From positions 62,001-126,000 of the forward strand of contig NZ_JADTQG010000012.1 in NCBI RefSeq assembly GCF_016008875.1: a stretch of 64,000 bases of DNA. The letters are read 5' to 3'. Numbering within the stretch: the stretch's first letter is position 1; each line of letters opens with the position of its first letter. The notes under the pieces are model-generated. The model made no database searches, was not told the DNA's origin, and saw only the letters and a list, made by a program, of their open reading frames with translations. The stretch comes from Ectopseudomonas mendocina (GTDB taxonomy: Bacteria; Pseudomonadota; Gammaproteobacteria; Pseudomonadales; Pseudomonadaceae). This document shows, piece by piece, positions 17,603 to 26,293 of this stretch. The translations under genes were made by a program, and so were the position numbers.

Positions 17603-20600
17603 ATGGACGTCCCTATGTCGAATGAATCCGCAATGGACGAAAGAGGTTTTCGCCGCATTCTCAATCGTAATGTCGGGCTGCCGCTCGGCCTGGGCGTGGT
17701 GGGCGCCCTGTTCTTTGCACTGCTGATCGGCTTTCTGCTCGATGTGATCCGCTGGGTCGAGCATACCGACCAGGTCCTCAATCGGGCCAGCGAAGTGTAC
17801 AAGCTGACCCTGGATCTGGAGACCGGCATGCGCGGCTTCCTGCTCAGTGGCGAGGAGGATTATCTGGCGCCCTATGAGCAGGCGCGCGGCAAGTTTCGCC
17901 CGTTGACCGAGCAACTGATCGGCATGGTCGCGGACAACCCGCCACAGATGCAGCGGCTCGAGCGTCTGCTGGCGTTGCAAGAACAGTGGGATCTGTTCGC
18001 CCAGGAAGTCATCGGCCGCCGTCGCGATGGTGGCAATTACCTGGTCGAAATTGGACGGGGGCGCGGCAAGAACCTCACCGATGGCATGCGCCGCGAACTC
18101 GATACCTTCATCAACAGTGAGCGTGAGCTGCGTCAGCAGCGCAATGCCGATGTCAGCAGTACCACGCTCTGGGGCGCCGGCATCTACCTGGTGGTGAGCA
18201 TTCTGTTCAGCGCCTTGCTGGCCTTTTTCGGCCGCCGCGAGCTGATGAGTCTCTCGCAGACTTATTCCCAGGCCATGGCCAAGCAGGCCGATTACGCCGA
18301 TGAGCAGGGGCGTCGTGCCTGGCTTGGCGGTGGCCAGACGCTGCTGTCGGAGCGTCTGCTCGGTCAGCCGCAGGTGCAGGAGCTGGCCGACCGCTCGCTC
18401 GAATTCCTCGCCGAATATCTCAATTGCGTGGTCGCCGCCCTGTATCTGCGCGACGGCAAAACCGGCGACCTGAAGCGCGTTGCCGGCTACGGCTTCAGCA
18501 AGGATGCCAGCCTCAAGGAGCAGTTCTATAAAGGAGAGGGGCTGGTTGGTCAGGCTGCCCGTGGCCGCCGCCTGGTTTGCCTGGATGATTTGCCGGCGGA
18601 TTACATCAAGGTCGCTTCAAGTCTCGGCGAGGGCCAGCCAGTCAGCGTTGCCCTGGTACCGCTGCAGTCCGAAGACAGTGTCAATGGCGTGATCGAGCTG
18701 GCCTTCATGCGCCCGCTCGAGGCGCGCGAGCGGGAGTTCCTCGAAGCCATTGCCGGCAGCGTCGGTATGGCATTGGAGGCCGCGCGCTATCGCCAGCGCT
18801 TGCAAGAGGTGCTCGGCCAGACCCAGCAGCTCAACGAGGAGTTGCAGACCCAGCAGGAGGAACTGCGCGCCGCCAACGAAGAGCTGGAGCAACAGGCGCG
18901 AGTACTCAAGGAGTCCCAGGCCCATCTGGAAACCCAGCAGGCCGAGCTGGAGCAGACCAACGAGAAGCTTTCCGAACAGGCGCAGACGCTGGCCGACCAG
19001 CGCGACGAGCTGGACCAGCGCAACACCACGCTCGGCCGCATCCAGGCCCAGCTCGAAGAGCGCGCCGAGGAGTTGCAGCGTGCCAGCCGCTACAAGTCCG
19101 AATTCCTCGCCAACATGAGCCATGAGCTGCGCACGCCGCTGAACAGCTCGCTGATCCTGGCCAAGCTGCTGGCGGAGAACTCCGCCGGCAACCTCGACGA
19201 TGAACAGGTCAAGTTCGCCGAGTCGATCTATTCGGCCGGTAACGATCTGCTCAACCTGATCAACGACATCCTCGACATCGCCAAGGTCGAGGCCGGCAAG
19301 CTCGAGGTGCGCCCCGAGCGCACGCCGCTGGCGAGCATACTGGAAAGCCTGCGCGATGTGTTCGCGCCACTGGCTGGCGAGCGTGGCCTGGGTTTCCAGA
19401 TCGAGCAGCAGGGCGAGCTGCCACAGGTGCTGTTCACTGACCGCCAGCGCGCCGAACAGATCCTGCGCAACCTGCTGTCCAACGCCTTCAAGTTCACCGA
19501 CCGTGGCGGCGTGACTCTCAGCGTCTCGCGTCAGGAGGGTCATTACCTGGCCTTCGCCGTGCATGACACTGGCATCGGCATCGCGGCCGACCAGCAGCAG
19601 GCGATCTTCGATGCCTTCCGCCAGGCCGATGGCACCACCAATCGCCGTTACGGCGGCACCGGCCTGGGGCTGTCCATCTCGCGTGACCTGGCGGGGCTGC
19701 TCGGCGGCTCCATTTCCGTCAGCAGCGTGCCCGGCGAGGGCAGCACCTTCACCCTGCTGCTGCCCGAGCAGATGGCCGAAGGCGCAGCCCAGAGCAAGCC
19801 GGCGGCGCCGCTGGTAATGGCGCCGCCAGCGCTGCCGGCCACGGCGGTGATTCCTGCCGCTGCGGCGGCGATGCCGCGTCCCCCGGCGCCGTTCGCCGAT
19901 GATCGCGAGCAGCTCGACGCGCACGGCGGCCGCCGTGTGCTGGTGGTGGAGGATGAAGTGCGCTTCGCCCGCATCCTCTTCGATCTGGCCCACGAACTGG
20001 GCTATGCCTGCCTGGTCGCCACCAGCGCTGACGAAGGCCTGGAGCTGGCGCGGCGTTATCGTCCCGATGCCATCCTGCTCGACATGCGCCTGCCCGATGG
20101 CTCCGGCCTCAGCGTGCTGCAGCGCCTCAAGGATGATGCACAGACTCGCCACATCCCGGTGCATGTGGTCTCGGTCGAAGACCAAAGCGAGGCGGCCCTG
20201 CACCTGGGGGCAGTCGGCTATGCGCTCAAGCCCACCAGCCGCGACCAGCTCAAGGAAGTCTTCGGCAAGTTGGAGGCCAAGCTCAACCAGCAGGTCAAGC
20301 GCGTGCTGCTGGTCGAGGACGACCCCCTGCAGCGTGACAGCGTTGCCCGCCTGATCGGCGACGAAGACATCGAGATCACCGCAGTCGCCCTGGCCGGCGA
20401 GGCGCTGGAGAAATTGCGCAGCACGGTCTTCGACTGCATGATCATCGACCTCAAGCTACCCGACATGCTCGGCAATGAGCTGCTGCAGCGTATGGCTGAA
20501 GAGGACATCTGCTCCTTCCCACCGGTGATCGTCTACACCGGGCGCAACCTGACCCGCGACGAGGAAGCCGAACTGCTCAAGTACTCGCGCTCGATCATCA

Positions 20601-21112
20601 TCAAGGGCGCGCGCTCGCCGGAGCGTCTGCTGGACGAAGTCACCCTGTTCCTGCACAAGGTCGAAGCCGAACTGTCCAGCGAGCACCAGCGCATGCTCAA
20701 GACCGCGCGCAGCCGCGACAAGCTGTTCGAGGGGCGGCGCCTGCTGCTGGTGGACGACGATGTACGCAACATCTTCGCCCTGTCCAGTGCGCTGGAGCAG
20801 AAGGGCGCCACCGTCGAAATCGCCCGCAACGGCCACGAGGCGTTGGCCAAACTGCATGAACACGACGACATCGACCTGGTGCTGATGGACGTTATGATGC
20901 CGGAAATGGACGGCTACGAAGCCACCCGGCAGATTCGTTTGCAAGACCGCTGGAAGAACCTGCCGATCATCGCGGTGACGGCCAAGGCGATGAAGGATGA
21001 TCAGGAGCGCTGCCGCGAAGTCGGCGCCAACGATTACCTGGCCAAACCCATCGACCTGGATCGCCTGTTCTCCCTGATCCGCGTGTGGATGCCCAAGCTG
21101 GAGCGTCTCTGA
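17603..21112 (+). CDS. Hybrid sensor histidine kinase, CHASE3-GAF-HK with three receivers
   Basis: A 1169-residue multidomain sensor. A first membrane segment (about 26-48) and a second (about 188-208) enclose a periplasmic CHASE3 sensor domain. A GAF domain follows (about 255-395), then a long coiled coil (about 398-495) rich in Gln/Glu. The HisKA phosphorylation site is H507 in NMSHELRTPLN, and the ATPase domain spans about 615-740 with DTGIGI and GGTGLGLSISRDL. Three receiver domains come last (about 773-890, 900-1025, 1040-1165), each with Asp in LLDMRLPDG, IIDLKLPDM and LMDVMMPEMDG. The start codon (17603 or 17615) has no strong ribosome site. First gene of a tight four-gene run with cheR, cheB and a receiver-kinase. 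Confidence 0.93.
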   Translation: MDVPMSNESAMDERGFRRILNRNVGLPLGLGVVGALFFALLIGFLLDVIRWVEHTDQVLNRASEVYKLTLDLETGMRGFLLSGEEDYLAPYEQARGKFRPLTEQLIGMVADNPPQMQRLERLLALQEQWDLFAQEVIGRRRDGGNYLVEIGRGRGKNLTDGMRRELDTFINSERELRQQRNADVSSTTLWGAGIYLVVSILFSALLAFFGRRELMSLSQTYSQAMAKQADYADEQGRRAWLGGGQTLLSERLLGQPQVQELADRSLEFLAEYLNCVVAALYLRDGKTGDLKRVAGYGFSKDASLKEQFYKGEGLVGQAARGRRLVCLDDLPADYIKVASSLGEGQPVSVALVPLQSEDSVNGVIELAFMRPLEAREREFLEAIAGSVGMALEAARYRQRLQEVLGQTQQLNEELQTQQEELRAANEELEQQARVLKESQAHLETQQAELEQTNEKLSEQAQTLADQRDELDQRNTTLGRIQAQLEERAEELQRASRYKSEFLANMSHELRTPLNSSLILAKLLAENSAGNLDDEQVKFAESIYSAGNDLLNLINDILDIAKVEAGKLEVRPERTPLASILESLRDVFAPLAGERGLGFQIEQQGELPQVLFTDRQRAEQILRNLLSNAFKFTDRGGVTLSVSRQEGHYLAFAVHDTGIGIAADQQQAIFDAFRQADGTTNRRYGGTGLGLSISRDLAGLLGGSISVSSVPGEGSTFTLLLPEQMAEGAAQSKPAAPLVMAPPALPATAVIPAAAAAMPRPPAPFADDREQLDAHGGRRVLVVEDEVRFARILFDLAHELGYACLVATSADEGLELARRYRPDAILLDMRLPDGSGLSVLQRLKDDAQTRHIPVHVVSVEDQSEAALHLGAVGYALKPTSRDQLKEVFGKLEAKLNQQVKRVLLVEDDPLQRDSVARLIGDEDIEITAVALAGEALEKLRSTVFDCMIIDLKLPDMLGNELLQRMAEEDICSFPPVIVYTGRNLTRDEEAELLKYSRSIIIKGARSPERLLDEVTLFLHKVEAELSSEHQRMLKTARSRDKLFEGRRLLLVDDDVRNIFALSSALEQKGATVEIARNGHEALAKLHEHDDIDLVLMDVMMPEMDGYEATRQIRLQDRWKNLPIIAVTAKAMKDDQERCREVGANDYLAKPIDLDRLFSLIRVWMPKLERL

Positions 21113-21921
21113 TGCCTGACGAAATCGAGCTGCGCCTGCTGATCGAGGCGATCTATCTGCGTTACAGCTATGACTTTCGCGATTATTCGAAGGCCTCGCT
21201 CAAGCGCCGTGTCCGTCAGGCGCAGGCGCAGCTCGATTGCCCGACCATTTCGGCCTTGCAGGAGCGCATCCTGCACGAGCCGCGGGCCTTCATGCAGCTG
21301 TTGCAGTACCTCACCATTCCGGTCAGCGAGATGTTCCGCGACCCTGACTACTTTCTTGCCCTGCGCGAGCAGGTGGTGCCGCTGTTGCAAACCTATCCGT
21401 CGCTGAAGGTCTGGGTGGCCGGCTGCAGCACCGGGGAGGAGGTGTATTCGCTGGCCATCCTGCTGCACGAGGAAGGTCTGCTGGAACGCACCATGATCTA
21501 CGCCACAGACATCAACCCGCATTCGCTGGAAAAGGCCGAACAGGGCATTTTCGCCCTCGACAACCTGCGCACCTACACGCAGAACTACCAGCTGTCCGGC
21601 GGCAAGCGGGCATTTTCCGACTATTACTCGGCGGCCTATGATCGCGTGCTGTTCGACAAGTCGCTGCGCGCCAACGTGACCTTCGCCGACCACAGCCTGG
21701 CCACCGACAGTGTGTTCGCCGAAACCCACCTGGTGTCGTGCCGCAATGTGCTGATCTACTTCAACCGCGACTTGCAGGACCGTGCGCTCGGCCTGTTCCA
21801 CGATTCGCTCTGTCACCGCGGCTTTCTCGGCCTTGGTAGCAAGGAAAGCCTGGATTTCTCCGCCTATGCCCGACAGTTCGAAGCGGTGTCGCGCCCCGAG
21901 CGGATTTTCCGCAAGCGATGA
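21112..21921 (+). CDS. CheR-type protein-glutamate methyltransferase
   Basis: An S-adenosylmethionine-dependent methyltransferase of 269 residues. The start at 21112 overlaps the stop of the hybrid kinase by one base (TGATG), so the earlier ATG at 21085 is rejected. The N-terminal CheR helical domain (LRLLIEAIYLRYSYDFRDYS) is followed by SEMFRDPDYF and the cofactor loop VWVAGCSTGEEVYSLAI, then YATDINPHSLEKAEQGIF and CRNVLIYFN. It has no TPR or pentapeptide-binding extension. No chemoreceptor gene is near, so its substrate may be the neighbouring hybrid kinase. Confidence 0.92.
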   Translation: MPDEIELRLLIEAIYLRYSYDFRDYSKASLKRRVRQAQAQLDCPTISALQERILHEPRAFMQLLQYLTIPVSEMFRDPDYFLALREQVVPLLQTYPSLKVWVAGCSTGEEVYSLAILLHEEGLLERTMIYATDINPHSLEKAEQGIFALDNLRTYTQNYQLSGGKRAFSDYYSAAYDRVLFDKSLRANVTFADHSLATDSVFAETHLVSCRNVLIYFNRDLQDRALGLFHDSLCHRGFLGLGSKESLDFSAYARQFEAVSRPERIFRKR

Positions 21922-22529
21922 GCGGCCAACGGATCAACCTCCGCGGCCAGGTTCGTGCGCCGCTGCAGGCGCTGCTGATCGGCGCCTCGGCCGGTGGGGT
22001 GGAAGCGCTGCTGAGTCTGCTCGAAGACCTGCCGCCGGACTATCGGCTGCCGGTGGTGTGCCTGCTGCATCAGCCGGATCGCAACGACAGCCTGCTCGCC
22101 GATCTGCTCGCGCGGCGCCTGAAGTTGCCGGCCAAGGAAGCCGAAGACAAGGAATACCTGCGAGGCGGCACGGTTTACGTGGCGCCTGCGGGTTATCACC
22201 TGTCCATCGAAACCGAGCGCAGCTTTTCCCTCAGCCGCGAGGAGCCGCGGCATTTCTCCCGGCCCTCGATCGACATCCTTTTCGAGTCCGCTGCCGATGC
22301 CTACGGCGAGCAGCTGGCTGCCGCGCTGCTGACCGGCGCCAACGAGGACGGCGCCGCCGGCCTGCTGGCCGTTCAGCAGGCCGGTGGTCTTACGCTGGTA
22401 CAGGAGCCGGCCGACGCGCTGGTGCCGACCATGCCGAATGCCGCGCTGGCGCTGCTCAAACCGGATTTTCTCCTGTCTCTCAACGCCATGCGCCTGCTGC
22501 TGGCCGAACTGGATACCCTGCCATGCTGA
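21918..22529 (+). CDS. CheB-type methylesterase without receiver domain
   Basis: A 203-residue stand-alone CheB esterase domain. The catalytic triad is visible: Ser in LLIGASAGGVEAL, His in CLLHQPDRND and Asp in GANEDGAAGL. It lacks the N-terminal receiver of classical CheB, so control must come from another protein of the cluster. It overlaps cheR by four bases (ATGA) and is overlapped by the next gene. Paired with CheR it could set a reversible methylation level on the hybrid kinase or another local sensor. Confidence 0.9.
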   Translation: MSGQRINLRGQVRAPLQALLIGASAGGVEALLSLLEDLPPDYRLPVVCLLHQPDRNDSLLADLLARRLKLPAKEAEDKEYLRGGTVYVAPAGYHLSIETERSFSLSREEPRHFSRPSIDILFESAADAYGEQLAAALLTGANEDGAAGLLAVQQAGGLTLVQEPADALVPTMPNAALALLKPDFLLSLNAMRLLLAELDTLPC

Positions 22530-23710
22530 GGAAGACCGAAGCCAAGGTGCTGATCGTCGACGACCTGCCGGAGAACCTCCTGGCACTGCGTTCGCTGATC
22601 CAGAGCGAAGATCGCACCGTATTCCAGGCCAGCAGCGCCGATGAGGCGTTGTCACTACTGCTCGAAAACGAATTTGCCCTGGCCATCCTGGACGTGAAGA
22701 TGCCGGGCATGAACGGCTTCGAGCTGGCCGAGCTGATGCGCGGCACGGAGAAGACCAAGCACATCCCGATCATCTTCGTCAGCGCGGTCGGACGCGACAT
22801 GGACTACGCCTTCCGCGGTTACGAGAGCGGCGCTGTGGATTTCCTGCACAAGCCGCTGTCGCCCTTCGAGGTACGCAGCAAGGTGGCCATGTTCGTCGAG
22901 CTGTATCGTCACCGCAAAGCGCTGAGCATGCAGCTGGAAGTGGTCGAGGCGGCGCGCCGTGAACAGGAGGCGCTGCTCACCGAGCTGCGCGAGACCCAGG
23001 CTGAGCTGCAGAAAGCGGTGCAGATGCGCGACGTGTTCATGTCCATTGCCTCGCACGAGCTGCGCACGCCGCTCAATGGCCTGATCCTCGATGTGCAACT
23101 GCGCCGGCTACGCCTGGAGCAGGGGCGCATGGATGCCTTCGCCCCCGACAAGCTGCAGGAGATGATTACCCGCGACGAGCGGCAGATCCGCAGCCTGAGC
23201 CGCCTGATCGACGACATGCTGGATGTTTCGCGCATTCGCACCGGCAAGCTGTCCGTGCGTCCGGAGCCGGGCGACCTTGGCGTTTTGGCCGGCAGCGTGG
23301 TGGAGAGCCTGGCCGCGCAGTTCACCAGTACCGGCAGTCATATCGAACTGCAGGTGGAGGGGCCGGCGCCGGTGATGATCGATGAGTTCCGTATCGAGCA
23401 GGTCCTGGCCAACCTGCTGACCAACGCCTTGCGATACGGTGGCGGCAAGCCGGTATCGGTGCGGGTCAGGGTCGAGGGTGAGCAGGTTCGTGCCGAGGTG
23501 CGTGATCAGGGGGTGGGCATCTCCGAGGCGGATCAGCGGCGGGTATTCGAGCAGTTCGAGCGTGTATCCGATACCAGTACTGCTCAGGGGCTTGGCCTCG
23601 GCCTGTTCATCAGCGAGCAGATCGTCCAGGCCCATGGTGGCCGCATCGAGCTCTGCAGCCGCCTCGGTGAGGGCTCGTGCTTCAGCATCGTGCTGCCGCG
23701 GCGCAACTGA
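22523..23710 (+). CDS. Receiver-histidine kinase fusion
   Basis: A soluble protein of 395 residues with a receiver domain first (about 5-125, phospho-acceptor in AILDVKMPGMNG), then a short coiled coil, HisKA with ASHELRTPLNG, and an ATPase domain (LLTNALRYGGG, DQGVGI, GLGLGLFISEQIV). The true start is the ATG at 22523, seven bases before the cheB stop; the long upstream extension is a shadow of cheR and cheB. Receiver-first kinases often take a phosphoryl signal from a hybrid kinase and so act as a relay; here the hybrid kinase at 17603 is the clear candidate. Confidence 0.91.
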   Translation: MLRKTEAKVLIVDDLPENLLALRSLIQSEDRTVFQASSADEALSLLLENEFALAILDVKMPGMNGFELAELMRGTEKTKHIPIIFVSAVGRDMDYAFRGYESGAVDFLHKPLSPFEVRSKVAMFVELYRHRKALSMQLEVVEAARREQEALLTELRETQAELQKAVQMRDVFMSIASHELRTPLNGLILDVQLRRLRLEQGRMDAFAPDKLQEMITRDERQIRSLSRLIDDMLDVSRIRTGKLSVRPEPGDLGVLAGSVVESLAAQFTSTGSHIELQVEGPAPVMIDEFRIEQVLANLLTNALRYGGGKPVSVRVRVEGEQVRAEVRDQGVGISEADQRRVFEQFERVSDTSTAQGLGLGLFISEQIVQAHGGRIELCSRLGEGSCFSIVLPRRN

Positions 23711-23711
23711 T

Positions 23712-23757
23712 CGTGCAAATTGCACGTGTCGCGATTCATACATCTTGCAAAGTGCAT
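23712..23757 (+). promoter_or_regulatory. Candidate AlgB binding sites upstream of the 23884 gene
   Basis: A perfect 15-base palindrome CGTGCAAATTGCACG (23712-23726) is followed 32 bases later, centre to centre, by the weaker TTGCAAAGTGCAT (23745-23757). The strong site lies 104 bases before the sigma-54 -24 box. The same palindrome occurs at the same distance before the other sigma-54 promoter flanking algB-kinB. Assignment to AlgB is inference from position. Confidence 0.7.
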
Positions 23758-23781
23758 TGGGGTGACGCATTTTTGATTGTT

Positions 23782-23794
23782 TAAATCATTGATT
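23782..23794 (-). promoter_or_regulatory. Candidate IHF site
   Basis: On the minus strand AATCAATGATTTA fits the IHF consensus WATCAA-N4-TTR exactly. It lies between the activator palindromes and the sigma-54 promoter, where a DNA bend is expected. Confidence 0.55.
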
Positions 23795-23820
23795 TATAAG
23801 GAATTTTTTATATTTTTAGA

Positions 23821-23837
23821 TTGGCATGAGCGCTGCA
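23821..23837 (+). promoter_or_regulatory. Sigma-54 promoter of the 23884-24390 genes
   Basis: TTGGCATGAGCGCTGCA has GG (-24) and GC (-12) with the required ten-base spacing, close to the consensus TGGCACG-N4-TTGCW. The predicted start is near 23848. Confidence 0.82.
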
Positions 23838-23883
23838 AAATCAGTCATGTAAGTCCCGACTGACCTGCTGATGGAGAAGCGCC

Positions 23884-24186
23884 ATGAACATCTTCCGACT
23901 GAGCCTGTTTTGCGTCGCTGCATTGCTGGTCAACGGGGCTTACGCCAAGGATTTCACCGGCTCGGCTGGCGCGATCGCCAAGACGGCCGAATTCACCATC
24001 TCCAACTCGCCCGTGTGGGAATCTCGTGTCGGTACGCAGCAGGGCGCTGCTGCCGAGCTGCGCAAGCAAAGTGCCCATAGCGTCGGTGACGATGCTAATT
24101 GGCTGCGCATCTCCGACGATGGCGACACCGGCACCGCCAATCGCGAGCCACGCCCTGCCAACAGCACCCCGCGCTGGGTGTTCTGA
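23884..24186 (+). CDS. Small secreted protein of unknown function
   Basis: A 100-residue protein that I do not recognise. Residues 1-22 form a signal peptide ending in GAYA, so the mature 78 residues should be periplasmic or secreted. The mature part is hydrophilic, with no cysteine and no repeat; it ends in RPANSTPRWVF. A GGAG site stands before the ATG. It is the first gene after a sigma-54 promoter with AlgB-like upstream palindromes, and it is followed 18 bases later by a small membrane protein. Expression under KinB/AlgB control is inferred. Confidence 0.75.
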   Translation: MNIFRLSLFCVAALLVNGAYAKDFTGSAGAIAKTAEFTISNSPVWESRVGTQQGAAAELRKQSAHSVGDDANWLRISDDGDTGTANREPRPANSTPRWVF

Positions 24187-24204
24187 CCGACAAGGAGTCC
24201 TGCC

Positions 24205-24390
24205 ATGTCCAGAAGTGCCGTCCTGTTGTTGATCATGACCCTGTCGAGCCTGGCCGCGCTGTGGCTGAGCCCAGGGTTGGAAGAAGGCTTCGCTCTGTTG
24301 CTGAAGGGTGCCAGCGTCGTTTTCGGCCTGGGATTTCTGGTGGCGCTGATGGCGGGGCGCCGCATCAAGTTCGACCCGGTCCTGCGCTGA
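24205..24390 (+). CDS. Small two-helix membrane protein
   Basis: A 61-residue protein with two hydrophobic helices (about 4-22 and 31-51) and a basic C-terminus (GRRIKFDPVLR). An AAGGAG site seven bases before the ATG supports translation. It resembles small conserved Pseudomonas membrane proteins of unknown role. It is second in a two-gene sigma-54 unit and is closed by the terminator at 24418. Confidence 0.75.
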   Translation: MSRSAVLLLIMTLSSLAALWLSPGLEEGFALLLKGASVVFGLGFLVALMAGRRIKFDPVLR

Positions 24391-24417
24391 GCCCGACCGG
24401 TTCCGGTCCCCCAAGAA

Positions 24418-24445
24418 AACGCCGCGATGATCGCGGCGTTTTTTT
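24418..24445. terminator. Bidirectional terminator between the small-gene unit and kinB
   Basis: Stem AACGCCGCGA / TCGCGGCGTT with loop TGA is followed by a T run on the plus strand. The minus strand reads the same stem followed by TTTTC, so it can also stop the algB-kinB message. Confidence 0.9.
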
Positions 24446-24483
24446 ATGTAGGGCGAGCAGCCTGGCGTTGCCAGGCATCGAGC

Positions 24484-26280
24484 TCAGACCGGCAGGCTGA
24501 AGTAGAAGTTGGAACCTTCGCCTGGGCGCGAGTGAACGCTGAGCTGGCCACCGTGCAACTGCACGATCTCCCGCGCCAGCGCCAGACCCAGGCCAACGCC
24601 GCCTTTGCGCCTGCCGACCTGGACGAAGGGTTCGAAGATCCGTGTCTGTTGTTCGAAGGGGATGCCTTCGCCTTCATCCTGCACGCTGACGATCACCTGC
24701 TCACCATGACGACGCACCTGCAGCCGTACCTTGTCGCCCGGGTTGCTGTAGCGCAGAGCGTTGTCGGTCAGGTTGTCGACCAACCGTTCCAGCTGCGCGG
24801 CATCGACGCTGAGGTGCGGCAGCGGTTCATGGACCTCGCAGACCAGTTCCACCTCGCGCTCCGCGGCTTTTTCGGCAAAGCGTTGCGGGGTTTGCAGGAG
24901 CATTTCGCCCAGGTTGCAGGGGCGGCGTTGCAGGGTTTGTACGCCGTTCTGGTAGCGCGAGAAGTTAAGCAGGTCGTCGATCAACTGCACCAGGCGGTGC
25001 ATTTCCTCGTCAACGGTACGCATCAATTCCTGTTCGCGGCCGCTCGCAGGCAGCGACAGGCGCTCGCGCAGCAGGCTGAAGGCCATGTGCATGCCGGTGA
25101 TCGGCGTACGCAGCTCATGGGAGGCACGCAGGATGAATTCGCTGCGCACACGTTCGAAGGCGCGCTGCTTGGTGACGTCACGCAGCACCATCACCGCCCC
25201 TACGCTACCTCCCGCGCCCACTTGCACCGGGGTCAGGGCCCAGGCCAGCAGGCGGGTTTCACCGTCGCGTTCGATGTGCAGGTCGGCCGGTGGCTCGTGC
25301 AGTGGTTCGCCGGCCAGCACCTGACGCAGCGCCTCGTCGACGGCGTGGTCCGGCAGCAGTGGGCCGATCGGTTGGCCGAGAATGTCGGCGTGCCAGGACA
25401 GCTGGCGCAGCGCTACCGGGTTGGCATGTTCGATACGGCCCTGCTCGTCGAGGATGACCAGACCATCGTCGATGCTGTCGAGCACGGCTTTCAGCCGGCC
25501 CTCGCTGCTGAGCAATTGATTGAGGTTGCTCGAATGGTACTCGCGCAGCGCCTCGGTCATCAGGCCGAAGCGGCGGCTCAGCACCGCCAGTTCCACCACC
25601 GGCGACACCGGCAGCACCACATCGTATTGGCCCTGGCCGATCTGGTCGGCGGCACGCGCCAACATGTCGATGGGGGCGCCGAAGCGCCGGGCGATGCCAT
25701 GGGCGGTGAGCACACCGATCGCCAATACGGCGAGGCCGGTCAGCACCAGGAGCCCGGCGATCAGCTGAGAGCGCTCGCCGGCCTTTTTCTCGGCGGCGAC
25801 GACCCGCTCGACGACCTGATCCTGTTCGTTGAGCAGGTGGTTGCGCAGGCGCTGGAAAGCTTCGGTGAAGGGTTTGTGAGCACCCAGGTTGTGCGGAGTC
25901 TGCCCCGCAGGAGTACCGCTGGCGGCGGCCTCTACCTGCTGTTCGTAGAGCGCGGCAGCTTGCTCGAGGCCTTGTTTGTAGCGCGTACCGAGGTTCGCCT
26001 CCAGGCTTTCGGCAAGGGTGGCGCGGAAAGACTCGCGTGCCTGCGCCAGTCTTTCCGGCGCCGGCTTGGGGTCGAGCAACAAGATCAGTTCGTCGCCCAA
26101 GTGCTGGCGCAGCTTCTGCCCGACCTGCACGGCGGTGAAACCGCGCTGGATCAGATCGCTCTGGCTGCGCGCCATCTGCGTGACGCTGAACAGGCCGAGC
26201 AGCAGGCCGAGCAGTGCCACGGTGATCAGCGCGGAAATGCTGAGGAACAGGCGAGTGCGAAGCTTCATCGACAGCTTCAT
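24484..26280 (-). CDS. kinB: Sensor histidine kinase KinB
   Basis: Membrane kinase and phosphatase partner of AlgB; in P. aeruginosa it restrains alginate production. The 598 residues match the known length (595). Membrane segments at about 12-34 and 170-190 enclose a helical periplasmic sensor, then HAMP (about 190-245), PAS (about 255-370), HisKA with H388 in RASHELRTPITG, and an ATPase domain with NLTDNALRYSN, DEGEGIPF and GVGLGLALAREIV. It starts 13 bases after algB. The neighbouring gene order (ampDh2 nearby) agrees with P. aeruginosa PA5484. Confidence 0.95.
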   Translation of the reverse strand: MKLSMKLRTRLFLSISALITVALLGLLLGLFSVTQMARSQSDLIQRGFTAVQVGQKLRQHLGDELILLLDPKPAPERLAQARESFRATLAESLEANLGTRYKQGLEQAAALYEQQVEAAASGTPAGQTPHNLGAHKPFTEAFQRLRNHLLNEQDQVVERVVAAEKKAGERSQLIAGLLVLTGLAVLAIGVLTAHGIARRFGAPIDMLARAADQIGQGQYDVVLPVSPVVELAVLSRRFGLMTEALREYHSSNLNQLLSSEGRLKAVLDSIDDGLVILDEQGRIEHANPVALRQLSWHADILGQPIGPLLPDHAVDEALRQVLAGEPLHEPPADLHIERDGETRLLAWALTPVQVGAGGSVGAVMVLRDVTKQRAFERVRSEFILRASHELRTPITGMHMAFSLLRERLSLPASGREQELMRTVDEEMHRLVQLIDDLLNFSRYQNGVQTLQRRPCNLGEMLLQTPQRFAEKAAEREVELVCEVHEPLPHLSVDAAQLERLVDNLTDNALRYSNPGDKVRLQVRRHGEQVIVSVQDEGEGIPFEQQTRIFEPFVQVGRRKGGVGLGLALAREIVQLHGGQLSVHSRPGEGSNFYFSLPV

Positions 26281-26293
26281 GGTGATCCCATGG

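Noticed and set aside
18617..20203. 528-codon minus-strand open frame opposite the hybrid kinase
   Set aside because: Antisense shadow of the GAF-to-receiver region; no domain features.
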